The position numbers were made by a program, and so were the translations under genes. This document shows, piece by piece, positions 1 to 8,013 of a stretch of 64,000 nucleotides of DNA; position 1 is the first letter of the stretch; every line of letters begins with the position of its first letter. A model generated the notes under the pieces. It was not told where the DNA came from and searched no databases. It worked only from the letters and a program-made list of their open reading frames with translations. Source of the stretch: JAXDJH01 sp034663635 (GTDB taxonomy: Bacteria > Actinomycetota > CADDZG01 > WHSQ01); assembly GCA_034663635.1 (NCBI GenBank), contig JAXDJH010000025.1:1-64000 (forward strand), read 5' to 3'.

Positions 1-68
1 GAGTCGACCCATACCTGGGCTACGGCATGCGCGTCATCACGTGTCGCATCGCGGATCTCGTAAGTCAT
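1..68 (-). CDS. GNAT family N-acetyltransferase, N-terminal fragment cut by window edge
   Basis: The reverse complement opens with an ATG at 66-68 and reads for 22 codons (MTYEIRDATRDDAHAVAQVW and on) before the window ends. This is the usual beta1-alpha1 opening of a GNAT acetyltransferase, which moves an acetyl group from acetyl-CoA to an amine or a protein N-terminus. The ATG directly abuts the TAG stop (69-71) of the next GNAT gene, so the two are probably co-transcribed. Their first 15 residues are alike, which suggests a tandem duplication. Substrate unknown; the acetyl-CoA binding motif lies outside the window. Confidence 0.6.
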   Translation of the reverse strand, partial: MTYEIRDATRDDAHAVAQVWVD

Positions 69-575
69 CTAAAGCCCCATCCGGTAGCGCGCCGACGGAA
101 CCTCGACCCTGCGGAAAGAAGCCCTTCGGCCCCCGTCGTCGATCCACCCTTCGGTTTCGTAGAACTTCCGGGCGTGCTCGTTGCCCTCCACCACCCATAT
201 AACTGCATGGGTGAACCACTTCGCCCTTAAGACATCGAGCGTCCTGGCCAGCAGCTGCTCGCTGACTCCCTGCCCCCACAGCCGCGGGTGCACATAGAAC
301 TCATAGATCTCGGCAGTTCCAGGGTCGGCTCCCGATCCTTGGATAGGACCCGCGGTAGCGAAGCCCCCGATGCCCTCGCCGTCTTCGACGACTAAGTGGG
401 CGGTTCGAGCCAGAGTGAACAGGCTCTGCCAGATGCGCGCGCCCTCTATGGGAGTCTGACTCTCCGTTTGCTCGGGCGTCAGATGGTCCGCGTACGCGGC
501 GCGGCGCGACACGACGTAAACGTCGGCTACGGCGACGGCGTCAGACCGCCTCCCTTCACGAATCGAGAAGGACAT
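69..575 (-). CDS. GNAT family N-acetyltransferase
   Basis: 168 residues, the usual length of a single GNAT domain. The N-terminus has the R-x-x-x-x-D-A-x-x-V-A pattern of strand 1/helix 1. The acetyl-CoA loop appears near residues 103-108 as RLWGQGVSEQLL, a variant of R/Q-x-x-G-x-G/A, followed by the beta5 sequence HAVIWVVEGNEHARKFYETEGW, in which the N-x-x-A-x-x-F-Y motif is clear. The start overlaps the end of serC by 20 bases, so it is probably translationally coupled to it. The substrate cannot be told from sequence; RimI-like proteins and small-molecule acetyltransferases share this fold. Confidence 0.85.
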   Translation of the reverse strand: MSFSIREGRRSDAVAVADVYVVSRRAAYADHLTPEQTESQTPIEGARIWQSLFTLARTAHLVVEDGEGIGGFATAGPIQGSGADPGTAEIYEFYVHPRLWGQGVSEQLLARTLDVLRAKWFTHAVIWVVEGNEHARKFYETEGWIDDGGRRASFRRVEVPSARYRMGL

Positions 576-1680
576 CGATCACATAGTCGATAGATCGGGT
601 CAGCAATTCGATATCCCCATTCTCGATCGCCGGATAGAGAGCCACTCGAAGTTGATTGCGACCCAACTTTCGGTACGGCTCCGTATCAACTATGCCATTG
701 GCGCGCAACGCTTGGGAGACGGACTCCGCGTTGATCTCCGCAGCTAAGTCGATGGTGCCCACCGTCGGGCTTCGCATCGCCTCGTCCTTCACGAACGGCT
801 CGGCCAAAGGTTGCCGCTCGGTCCACGAGTAGAGGAGATAGGAATTCCTGTGACTCCGTTCGGCCGCCCACTTGAGTCCTCCATGCTCGAGCACCGCTTC
901 CAGCTGGTGGACCATCAGGAAAAGCGTTGCGAGCCCAGGCGTGTTGTAGGTCTGGTTCTTCCGCGAGTTGTCCACCGCGGTCTGCAAGTTGAAGAAAGGC
1001 GGGATGTAGCGGTCCGATGCGGCGAGCGACGCAACCCGGTCGAGAGCGTCCGGGGACATGATCGCGATCCAGAGCCCACCATCGGATGCGAAGACCTTCT
1101 GCGGCGCGAAGTAATAGACGTCCGCCTGAGAGATGTCGACGTGTGTGGCCCCCGCGGACGAGGTCGCATCCACCACGGTCAGAGCGCCGGGGCCGGGACG
1201 TTTCACAGGCATGAAAACGCCGGTGGAGGTCTCGTTCTCCGTCAGCGCATACACATCCACGTCATCGCGGGCCTCGGCCTCCGGGTGAGTACCCGGTTCC
1301 GATTCGATGATCACTGGATCCTTTAGATGCGGCGCCATCGACACTGCTTTCGCGAACTTCGACGAGAACTCGCCGAAGACGAGATGCTCGCTTCGATCCT
1401 CGATCAGACCGAAGACGGCCGCGTCCCAGAATGCGGTCGAACCGCCGGTCCCCAGCACTACCTCGTACCCGTCCGGCAGAGAGAAAAGGTCCCTGAGTCC
1501 GGCCCGAAGGCGGCCGACGACGTCTCTCACCGGAGCCTGGCGATGACTCGTGCCCATGTAGGACCCGCCGGTCTCGAGCAGAGCGGCCAGCGCCTCGGGC
1601 CGAACCTTCGACGGACCTGAAGCGAAGCGGCCGTCGGCAGGCCTGAGCTCGGGTGGGATGACAATCTCGGTCGGTTCCAT
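556..1680 (-). CDS. serC: Phosphoserine aminotransferase
   Basis: 374 residues, matching the actinobacterial branch of SerC. The enzyme converts 3-phosphohydroxypyruvate and glutamate to phosphoserine and 2-oxoglutarate in serine synthesis, using PLP. The substrate-binding segment FASGPSKVRPEAL is at residues 19-31, GTSHRQAPV at 43-51, and the Schiff-base lysine is K195 in APQKVFASDGG. The ATG at 1680 follows an AAGGAGG ribosome site. It is divergent from the aminotransferase gene at 1704, with only 23 bases between starts. No other serine genes (serA, serB) are nearby. Confidence 0.92.
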   Translation of the reverse strand: MEPTEIVIPPELRPADGRFASGPSKVRPEALAALLETGGSYMGTSHRQAPVRDVVGRLRAGLRDLFSLPDGYEVVLGTGGSTAFWDAAVFGLIEDRSEHLVFGEFSSKFAKAVSMAPHLKDPVIIESEPGTHPEAEARDDVDVYALTENETSTGVFMPVKRPGPGALTVVDATSSAGATHVDISQADVYYFAPQKVFASDGGLWIAIMSPDALDRVASLAASDRYIPPFFNLQTAVDNSRKNQTYNTPGLATLFLMVHQLEAVLEHGGLKWAAERSHRNSYLLYSWTERQPLAEPFVKDEAMRSPTVGTIDLAAEINAESVSQALRANGIVDTEPYRKLGRNQLRVALYPAIENGDIELLTRSIDYVIDVLLDS

Positions 1681-1690
1681 TCGCCTCCTT

Positions 1691-1696
1691 TAAGGT
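1691..1696 (+). promoter_or_regulatory. Candidate -10 element (TAAGGT) for a leaderless aminotransferase transcript
   Basis: TAAGGT fits TAnnnT and ends 7 bases before the ATG at 1704. No Shine-Dalgarno sequence precedes that ATG, so transcription may start at or next to the start codon. The same arrangement recurs at many genes in this window. On the other strand this stretch carries the serC ribosome site. Confidence 0.4.
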
Positions 1697-1703
1697 TCGA
1701 ATC

Positions 1704-2903
1704 ATGCCGCACGAGAGACTCTCCCAGAGAGCTATGAACATCACGGAGTCCTCGACCCTCGCGATCGATGCGAAAGCGAAGGCTCTGAAGGTCGCGGGCG
1801 AGAACGTGATCGGCTTCGGGGCAGGCGAACCGGACTTCCCGACTCCGGATCACATCGTGCAGGCCGCGATCGAAGCGTGCAAACACGTTCTCTACCACCA
1901 CTACACGCCGGCCGCCGGGCTCCCAGAGCTGAGAGCGGCCATCGCCACCAAGACCGCTCGCGACTCGGGCTACGAAGTCCTTCCTTCGCAGGTGATCGTG
2001 ACGAACGGCGGGAAGCACGCCCTCTTCAACGCTTTCCTGACGACCATCGATCCCGGCGATGAAGTGCTGGTGCCCGCCCCTTACTGGGTCAGCTACCCCG
2101 AGATGATCAAGCTCGCTCAGGGCGTCGTCGTGGAACTTCCCACCACCGAAGAGACCGGTTTCCGGGTGACGGTCGATCAACTCGAGGCGGCGCGGACTCC
2201 GAAGACGAAGATGCTGCTGTTCGTGTCTCCGTCAAACCCGACGGGGGCCGTCTACCCACGCGAGGAAGTCAAAGCCATCGGCGAGTGGGCCGCGGCCCAT
2301 GGCATCTGGGTCATCACCGATGAGATCTACGAACACCTCGTCTACGGCGACGCCGTCTTTTCGTCCATGCCCGTCGAGGTGCCGGAGATCGCAGAACGAT
2401 GCATCGTGATCAACGGAGTCGCCAAGACGTATGCGATGACCGGATGGCGGGTGGGCTGGATGATCGCTCCCGCCGATATCACCGCGGCGGCTGCCTCTCT
2501 GCAGAGCCATGCCACGAGCAACATCGCCAACGTCTCTCAAGCCGCAGCGCTGGCAGCCGTGAGCGGCAACCTCGACGCGGTCGCGGAGATGCGGGAAGCG
2601 TTCGACCGGCGGCGCAACACGATGCACAAACTCCTCAACGACATCCCCGGCGTCGTGTCACACGAACCCGAGGGCGCGTTCTATTGCTTCCCGTCATTCA
2701 AAGACGTCATCGGAAAGACCATCCGTGGACGAGCCGTGAACAGCGCGCACGAACTCGCCGAGGTGATCCTCGACGAGGTGAAGGTGGCGATAGTTCCAGG
2801 GGAAGGCTTCGGAGCGCCGGGCTACGCGCGACTCTCTTACGCCCTGGGCGATGACGATCTCATCGAGGGCGTAACTCGGATAGCGGATCTACTCTCCGAA
2901 TAA
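1704..2903 (+). CDS. Aspartate/aromatic-type class I aminotransferase (PLP)
   Basis: 399 residues. Fold-type I aminotransferase of the AspC Ib subgroup: SSTLAIDAKAKALK at the N-terminus, FGAGEPDFPTP at 38-48, SPSNPTGAVY at 175-184, the TDEIYEHL aspartate motif at 205-212, the Schiff-base lysine K241 in GVAKTYAMTGWRVGW, and the C-terminal R-L-S-Y-A motif that holds the alpha-carboxylate. It most likely exchanges amino groups between aspartate and 2-oxoglutarate; prephenate or another amino acid is possible. The last 15 bases overlap the convergent gene ending at 2889. Probably leaderless, with a -10 at 1691-1696. Confidence 0.88.
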   Translation: MPHERLSQRAMNITESSTLAIDAKAKALKVAGENVIGFGAGEPDFPTPDHIVQAAIEACKHVLYHHYTPAAGLPELRAAIATKTARDSGYEVLPSQVIVTNGGKHALFNAFLTTIDPGDEVLVPAPYWVSYPEMIKLAQGVVVELPTTEETGFRVTVDQLEAARTPKTKMLLFVSPSNPTGAVYPREEVKAIGEWAAAHGIWVITDEIYEHLVYGDAVFSSMPVEVPEIAERCIVINGVAKTYAMTGWRVGWMIAPADITAAAASLQSHATSNIANVSQAAALAAVSGNLDAVAEMREAFDRRRNTMHKLLNDIPGVVSHEPEGAFYCFPSFKDVIGKTIRGRAVNSAHELAEVILDEVKVAIVPGEGFGAPGYARLSYALGDDDLIEGVTRIADLLSE

Positions 2904-3569
2904 CTGCGAGTTGTAGGTCGGGTCGATATTCCGGCGCGCTTTGTCGATCAGGTTTCGAACTCCAAGCACATCCTTCTCCTTGAGCATCGCGATGGGATCC
3001 GGATAGCCGTTCACGATCTCTTCGAAGAACACCTTGCGAGCTTCATAGGTGGGCAAGGTTCTCTTGGCCCAATCCCTTATCTCGTCGAGTAGAAACGCGA
3101 GCTCCGCATACTCCGGCCCGAACATCTCCGCGGCTTCGCGCTTCATTCGTTTCGCGAGGGCCGGACTTGCGCCTGATGTCGAGATCGCTACCGCGATCGG
3201 CCCGGTCCGCTGCACCGCGGGAAGGATGAAATTGCAAAGGTCGGGAACGTCGACGACGTTCACAAGCATCGAGCGCGACTCTGCTTCTCGGTAGATCTGA
3301 GTGTTGAGTTCGGTCTCCTGGGTCGCCGCGACCGCAAGGAAGCAACCGTCGAGATCCGAAGGCTGGTAGGCCTTCTCCACAAGCTCCACTTTTCCGGCCG
3401 CCGCCATCTCCATCACCTCGGGGCGAGCCGCGAGGGCGACCACCTTCACGTCGGCCTCGCAGGTAAGGAGCCCCTCGATCTTCTCTAGTCCCACGGTTCC
3501 GGCCCCCACGACGAGGGCGCGTCGACCACGGAGGACGAGGCAGGCGATGTAGAGATCGACGTCGAGCAT
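2889..3569 (-). CDS. Precorrin-2 dehydrogenase / siroheme synthase N-terminal-domain protein
   Basis: 226 residues. It resembles the stand-alone Met8p/CysG-N type, which oxidises precorrin-2 to sirohydrochlorin with NAD+ and may insert iron. The Rossmann motif VVGAGTVGLEKIEGLL is at residues 20-35, an NVVDVPDLCNFILPA segment typical of the family is near 104-118, and the ISTSGASPALAKRMK segment follows. The usual aspartate near the end of the NAD domain is present in VVDVPD. No uroporphyrinogen methyltransferase domain or other siroheme gene is in the window. Converges with and overlaps the preceding aminotransferase by 15 bases. Has its own TAGGCT -10, 7 bases before the ATG. Confidence 0.85.
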   Translation of the reverse strand: MLDVDLYIACLVLRGRRALVVGAGTVGLEKIEGLLTCEADVKVVALAARPEVMEMAAAGKVELVEKAYQPSDLDGCFLAVAATQETELNTQIYREAESRSMLVNVVDVPDLCNFILPAVQRTGPIAVAISTSGASPALAKRMKREAAEMFGPEYAELAFLLDEIRDWAKRTLPTYEARKVFFEEIVNGYPDPIAMLKEKDVLGVRNLIDKARRNIDPTYNSQLFGE

Positions 3570-3576
3570 CCAGCCG

Positions 3577-3582
3577 AGCCTA
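3577..3582 (-). promoter_or_regulatory. Candidate -10 element (TAGGCT) for a leaderless siroheme-type gene
   Basis: Read on the minus strand, TAGGCT ends 7 bases before the ATG at 3569. There is no ribosome site between them. Confidence 0.4.
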
Positions 3583-3587
3583 GGGGG

Positions 3588-4760
3588 TTAGGACTTCTCT
3601 TTCAGTCCCTTGACCTTGAGGAATTCCACGCCACGAGTCATGTCGTTCGTGATGATCTGACCGCGGTACCAGTGTGCGGTCCAGGTCACCGCGTCGTCGG
3701 GCATGTAGTAGGCGATCTCTTTGGCCTGCAACGGATCGGTCAGGTCGAGCACGCTCACCCCGCCCGTGAACCACGAGATGATGAGGTTCCTTGTTCCAGG
3801 CACGAAGTTGTAGTGGTGAGATGTGCACCACGAACTGGCCCAGGTTGGATCCGTCCCCACCGCATCATGCCCACGCCCAACCGCGTAACGTCCGGCAAGG
3901 ATCGGCGTCTGAGGGTTGCTGATGTCGTAGAACCAGGCCGAGCCGGTAGGACTCTGACCGGAGACGCACTCGTGTGCGACGAACGCCTCGTCGTCGATAA
4001 CAAGCAGGTTCCCGTCGGGGCTCGCCAGCGCGTAGTGGCCGAACTGAACGAGCGGGTTTGCGATCACGCTGATGATCGCCGGCGACAGCGGGTCGCTGAC
4101 GTCGTAGATCGTGACCTGTCCCTCACCGGCGCAGAAGCCGAGCTTCTTGTCGCCCTCGATGTGGAACGAGAAATCGTGGCAACCGAGCGGTGCCCCGTCG
4201 AACGAGCCCACAGCCTTCGGCTTGCGGGGATCGCTGACGTCGATGATCGTGTTGGGGTCCGCGTAAAGGCCCCCTCCGTTCACGTAGAGGATCGGCTTGC
4301 CGGGGTAAGGCGTGATCGTGTGCCCGCCGATAGCGGAGATCGAGCTGAGCAACGTTGGCTTGCGCGGGTTGCTGACGTCGAAGAACGCGACGCCCGCCCC
4401 CACTCCGGGAGCGCACCTATTCGTGTGGAAGCCGAGAGCGAGAAGGCCGTGCTCGACGATCGCGACATCGTTGTCGTTGCCGGGGCAATGGATGTAACCG
4501 ATCTTCTTGGGCTTCGCTCCACCGACATCGAAGATGTAGACACCACCCTGATCGGGCTCTTCGCCACGGTTGACGATGCCGTCGAACTGCCCTGCATAGA
4601 CATAGTCGCCGTCCCACGCGAGCTCGCTGCCTCCGGTGAACGGGAAGCGCGCGACCTGCGTCACGTTGTCGGACTTGTCGACCGACTCGGCCGACGCGGG
4701 GACGAGGCCGAGCGAAGCTAGAAGAGCGACGACGATCAGAGCCCGGATGGAGCGCTTCAT
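3588..4760 (-). CDS. Exported LVIVD-repeat beta-propeller protein
   Basis: 390 residues with a signal peptide (MKRSIRALIVVALLASLG, then PASAES as a likely cleavage region). The mature part carries at least five repeats of the type V-x-x-x-D-V-S-D/N-P-x-x-P, for example VAFFDVSNPRKP, IIDVSDPRKP, VTIYDVSDPLSP, WFYDISNPQTP and VSVLDLTDP. This is the LVIVD repeat, which is thought to fold as a propeller outside the membrane. Conserved His and Cys positions (HCPGNDNDV, GCHDFSFH, WCTSHHYNF) recur in its neighbour. No enzymatic function can be assigned. It overlaps the upstream paralogue by 4 bases (ATGA), so both are made from one mRNA. Confidence 0.82.
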   Translation of the reverse strand: MKRSIRALIVVALLASLGLVPASAESVDKSDNVTQVARFPFTGGSELAWDGDYVYAGQFDGIVNRGEEPDQGGVYIFDVGGAKPKKIGYIHCPGNDNDVAIVEHGLLALGFHTNRCAPGVGAGVAFFDVSNPRKPTLLSSISAIGGHTITPYPGKPILYVNGGGLYADPNTIIDVSDPRKPKAVGSFDGAPLGCHDFSFHIEGDKKLGFCAGEGQVTIYDVSDPLSPAIISVIANPLVQFGHYALASPDGNLLVIDDEAFVAHECVSGQSPTGSAWFYDISNPQTPILAGRYAVGRGHDAVGTDPTWASSWCTSHHYNFVPGTRNLIISWFTGGVSVLDLTDPLQAKEIAYYMPDDAVTWTAHWYRGQIITNDMTRGVEFLKVKGLKEKS

Positions 4761-5986
4761 CGACCGATCTTTCCTTCCTTGAGGCCCTTGACCTCGAAGA
4801 CGTCGAGACCGCCCGTGTACCTGTCGTTCGCCCAGATCCGGCCGTCGTACCAGTAAGCGGACCAGTAGTTCGTGTAGTCGTCACCGGTGCCCATGTAGTG
4901 AGCGATCTCGGTTGGCATGGTCGGGTCCGAGAAGTCGATCACGTTCACTCCGCCGCCGTACCAGGAGGCGACCATCGTGTAAGTGCCGGGCACGAAGTTG
5001 AAGAGGTGAGCCGTGCACCACGAGTAGCGAGGAGGTCCTAAGACCGGGTTGTCGGGAAGCTCGCCGGAGCCTGCGGGATAGACGCCGCGCTGGGGGCCGA
5101 AGTGGCCGACGAGGAGAGGCGCTTCCCTAACCGCGAAGTCGTAGACCCAAAGCGATCCGGTCGGACCACCGACGCAGTCGTTGACCGATACCGCTTCGTC
5201 CCCGATCACGAAGTACTTGCCATCGGGAGTGAATGCCACCGAATGCGGGAACTGCGCCGGCACTGCTACGTGACCGATCGCCACGGGAACGAGCGGGTCG
5301 GAGACGTCCCAGACCTCGGCCTCGCCGCCTCCTGCACAGATCGCGAGTTTCTCGTCTTTGTTGAAATAGAAGGAGAGGTCGTGACATCCGATCCTCTGGG
5401 GCGTGAAGGTGGCGGCCACCTTCGGCTTCGCCGGGTCCGACACGTCGATGATCTGCTCGATGCCGTTGCCGTTGGCGAGGCCACCGGGCGACGCGTAGAC
5501 GATGTCCTTGCCGGGATACGGCGTAACGGTATGGGTACCGCCCGGTAGATCGTTGACGGCTCCCAGCAAGGTCGGGTGCTTCGCGTTACGAACGTCGACC
5601 AGACGAACCCCGGCACCGGGTCCGCCGCACTGGGTCTCGTGGTAACCGATGATGAGTAGTCCGGGCTTCACGACCGCCACGTCGTTCTGACCTCCGGGGC
5701 AGGCGAAGAAGCCGACCTCTTTAGGGCCGGACTTGGCGTTCTCGAACGTGTGGATTCCGCCGTCTTTGCCCTGCTGCATCGCGTAGACGTACTTTCCGGA
5801 GAACGCGATGTCGGTCCCGGCGTTGAGGACCGCCGCCTCGGTGTCGGGCGGCTCGGAGTTCACGTACGGGAACCGGCCGATCAGTTTGATGTTTTCGCTC
5901 TGGTCGGCTTCTGGGGCGCGGGCCGAGGCGCCGGCAGGCGCGAGGGCCGCGAGCAAAGCGAGTACGAGCAACAGCCTGAGCTTCAA
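4757..5986 (-). CDS. Exported LVIVD-repeat beta-propeller protein (paralogue)
   Basis: 409 residues. The start is a TTG preceded by a strong GGAGGGG ribosome site, followed by a clear signal peptide (LRLLLVLALLAALAPAGASARA). The repeats follow the same pattern as in the downstream gene: VRLVDVRNAKHP, IIDVSDPAKP, VWDVSDPLVP, VIDFSDPTMP. The pairs HVFACPGGQNDV-type, GCHDLSFYF and WCTAHLFNF also match, so the two genes arose by tandem duplication. Probably exported and possibly cell-surface attached, although no anchor is visible. Function unknown; family members are often annotated only by the repeat. Confidence 0.82.
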   Translation of the reverse strand: MKLRLLLVLALLAALAPAGASARAPEADQSENIKLIGRFPYVNSEPPDTEAAVLNAGTDIAFSGKYVYAMQQGKDGGIHTFENAKSGPKEVGFFACPGGQNDVAVVKPGLLIIGYHETQCGGPGAGVRLVDVRNAKHPTLLGAVNDLPGGTHTVTPYPGKDIVYASPGGLANGNGIEQIIDVSDPAKPKVAATFTPQRIGCHDLSFYFNKDEKLAICAGGGEAEVWDVSDPLVPVAIGHVAVPAQFPHSVAFTPDGKYFVIGDEAVSVNDCVGGPTGSLWVYDFAVREAPLLVGHFGPQRGVYPAGSGELPDNPVLGPPRYSWCTAHLFNFVPGTYTMVASWYGGGVNVIDFSDPTMPTEIAHYMGTGDDYTNYWSAYWYDGRIWANDRYTGGLDVFEVKGLKEGKIGR

Positions 5987-6061
5987 ATCGATCCCCTCCG
6001 GTGGCGTTTCAGTTCGTCTCCGGGAGGGTTCTCCCCCGCCCTGGTGCCTCCTGCCGGGCGC

Positions 6062-6559
6062 CTAGCCGGCTCGAGCGGAGCGAGCTCTGACGAGCGAGGC
6101 CAGGATGCGGAGGTCCCGCTGAAAGATGCGGTGCATCAACGGCTTGAAGGCGGTGATCCCGAGGGCCCCTGCGAGTCCAAGAGGTGGAGACAATTCTTCC
6201 CGCCAGAAAACATGGGTTCTGTCGCTTCCCAACGGCGTGAGGAAGATCTCTCCCCGACCCTGGACCCAACCGGCATGCTGGATGGCGAGTCTGTGATTCG
6301 GCTCCCAACCCGTCACACGAACCACGTCGCGCGTCTTTATCCCACCGATCTTGATGGTCGCCTCTGCCTCAACCCCGATCCCTTCTCGCTGGTCCGAGAC
6401 CACGACGAAGTCCGACGCCTCGAGCATCCAATCGCCTTGGTGTTCCCAATCGGTGATGAGGGCCCACACGACGTCCGGCGTGCCCTGCATCGTCTGAGAC
6501 ATCTCGAGCACGACGGGCCACCCGCGCTTGACGACTGTCGGGACGCGCGCCGGCCTCAA
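6062..6559 (-). CDS. SRPBCC (START-like) family protein
   Basis: 165 residues. The pattern (MSQTMQGTPDVVWALITDWEHQGDWM, then a hydrophobic beta-rich middle and a C-terminal helix with RDLRILASL) is that of the polyketide-cyclase/START-like SRPBCC fold, which binds hydrophobic ligands in a deep cavity. The true start may be an internal Met at about residue 20 (MSQTM), since the first residues are not typical of the fold. It overlaps the end of gatB by 4 bases and is last in the gatCAB transcript, an association without an obvious reason. Ligand unknown. Confidence 0.72.
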   Translation of the reverse strand: MRPARVPTVVKRGWPVVLEMSQTMQGTPDVVWALITDWEHQGDWMLEASDFVVVSDQREGIGVEAEATIKIGGIKTRDVVRVTGWEPNHRLAIQHAGWVQGRGEIFLTPLGSDRTHVFWREELSPPLGLAGALGITAFKPLMHRIFQRDLRILASLVRARSARAG

Positions 6560-8013
6560 GACGACAGCTTGCGCCGCAGAAGGTCGTTGACCATGCCCGG
6601 GTTCGCCTGGCCGCGTGTCTTCTTCATCACCTGGCCGACGAGGAAACCGATGGTTCCGGCATTCCCGGCTCGGACCTTGTCTGCGGCCTCTGCGTTCTCG
6701 GCGATGACCTCATCCACTGCCGACTCGATCGCACCTTCGTCGGAGACTTGTTCGAGGCCCTTCTCGGCTGCGATCTTCTCCGCATCGTCGCCAGACTCGA
6801 ACATCCCCTGGAGAACGACTTTTGCCTGTTTGCCCGAGACGCTGCCTCCGTCGACGAGCTTGACCAACCCGGCGAGTTGCTCGGGCGCGATCTTTGAGTC
6901 GTGCAGTTCGATGCCGGCCTCGTTCAACAGACCGTAGAGGTCAGCGATGATCCAGTTCACTATCTTCTTAGCGTCTCCGCCGTAAGCCTTGGCAGCGGAT
7001 TCGAACCAGTCGGCGGTCTTAGTCGACGAAGTGAGCACCGCGATGTCTGTCTCGCCGAGGTCGTACTGAGTCGCGAAGCGAGCTCGGCGCGCCGCGGGGA
7101 ACTCCGGCAGAGTTTTGCGGATGTTCTCGACCCACTCCGCCGGAGGATCGATCGGCACTAGGTCCGGCTCCGGAAAGTAGCGATAGTCGAAGGCGAACTC
7201 TTTCGTTCTTAGCGACGACGTGGTGCCGGTCTTCTCGTCGAAGTGCCGGGTCTCCTGGATCAAGGTCTCGCCTTTAGCCAGGGCTTCGCGCTGCCGTTTC
7301 TCTTCGTACTCGAGGGCCCGGCCCACGGACCTGATCGAGTTCATGTTCTTGACCTCGACCTTCGCCCCGTACTCGCTCGCGCCAACGGGACGTACCGACA
7401 CGTTGGCGTCGACGCGCATCGACCCTTCCTCCATCCTGACGTCCGAGACGTTTAGAGACTCGAGGAGGGCCCGAAGTTCGGTGACGAACACCCTCGCCTC
7501 TTCTGCAGAGTGGATGTCGGGTTCGGACACGATCTCGACGAGAGGCGTCCCGGCGCGATTGAAGTCCTCGAGCGAGTAGTCGGAGTCGGCTATCCGGCCG
7601 CTGCCTCCGATGTGTATCGACTTGCCGGTGTCCTCCTCCAGATGAACGCGGGTGATCCCAACCTTGGTCTGACCGAAGTCGCCTTCGATCTCGACGACCC
7701 CGCGCTCACAGAGAGGTGAGTCGTACTGACTGATCTGATAGTTCTTGGGCATGTCCGGATAGAAGTAGTTCTTCCGATGGAAGACCGAGTGCTCGCCGAT
7801 CTCGCAGCTGAGCGCCAGCCCGATCTTCATCGCGTATTCGATCGCCTTCTCGTTCGGGAACGGAAGCGTGCCGGGGAGCCCCAGGCAGACGGGACAAGTG
7901 CGCGAGTTGGGCTCCCCGGCGAAGTCCACCGCGCAGCCGCAGAACATCTTTGAAGCCGTCGCGAGCTCGACATGGATCTCGAGGCCAACCGTCGTCTCGT
8001 AGGCGTCGGTCAT
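6556..8013 (-). CDS. gatB: Asp-tRNA(Asn)/Glu-tRNA(Gln) amidotransferase subunit B
   Basis: 485 residues, the full family length. GatB holds the mischarged tRNA and activates the carboxylate with ATP, while ammonia arrives from GatA. Hallmarks are VGLEIHVELAT at residues 8-18, the zinc-site region with FCGC and SRTCPVCLGLPGTLP near 38-50, YPDMPKNYQISQ, RVHLEEDTGKS and FNRAGTPLVEIVSEPD. A YqeY/GatB tail domain covers the last 140 residues. Its start overlaps gatA by 4 bases. Such an operon implies that the organism makes Gln-tRNA and/or Asn-tRNA indirectly. Confidence 0.97.
   Translation of the reverse strand: MTDAYETTVGLEIHVELATASKMFCGCAVDFAGEPNSRTCPVCLGLPGTLPFPNEKAIEYAMKIGLALSCEIGEHSVFHRKNYFYPDMPKNYQISQYDSPLCERGVVEIEGDFGQTKVGITRVHLEEDTGKSIHIGGSGRIADSDYSLEDFNRAGTPLVEIVSEPDIHSAEEARVFVTELRALLESLNVSDVRMEEGSMRVDANVSVRPVGASEYGAKVEVKNMNSIRSVGRALEYEEKRQREALAKGETLIQETRHFDEKTGTTSSLRTKEFAFDYRYFPEPDLVPIDPPAEWVENIRKTLPEFPAARRARFATQYDLGETDIAVLTSSTKTADWFESAAKAYGGDAKKIVNWIIADLYGLLNEAGIELHDSKIAPEQLAGLVKLVDGGSVSGKQAKVVLQGMFESGDDAEKIAAEKGLEQVSDEGAIESAVDEVIAENAEAADKVRAGNAGTIGFLVGQVMKKTRGQANPGMVNDLLRRKLSS

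Noticed and set aside
27..230. Plus-strand 67-codon frame at the left edge
   Set aside because: The minus strand in the same place reads as the start of a GNAT protein and the end of another, which is better supported.
3672..4721. Plus-strand frame of 349 codons opposite the LVIVD gene
   Set aside because: Composition is typical of an antisense shadow; the minus strand shows signal peptide and repeats.
5750..6937. Plus-strand frame of 395 codons across LVIVD, SRPBCC and gatB
   Set aside because: It spans three real minus-strand genes and has no recognisable domain.
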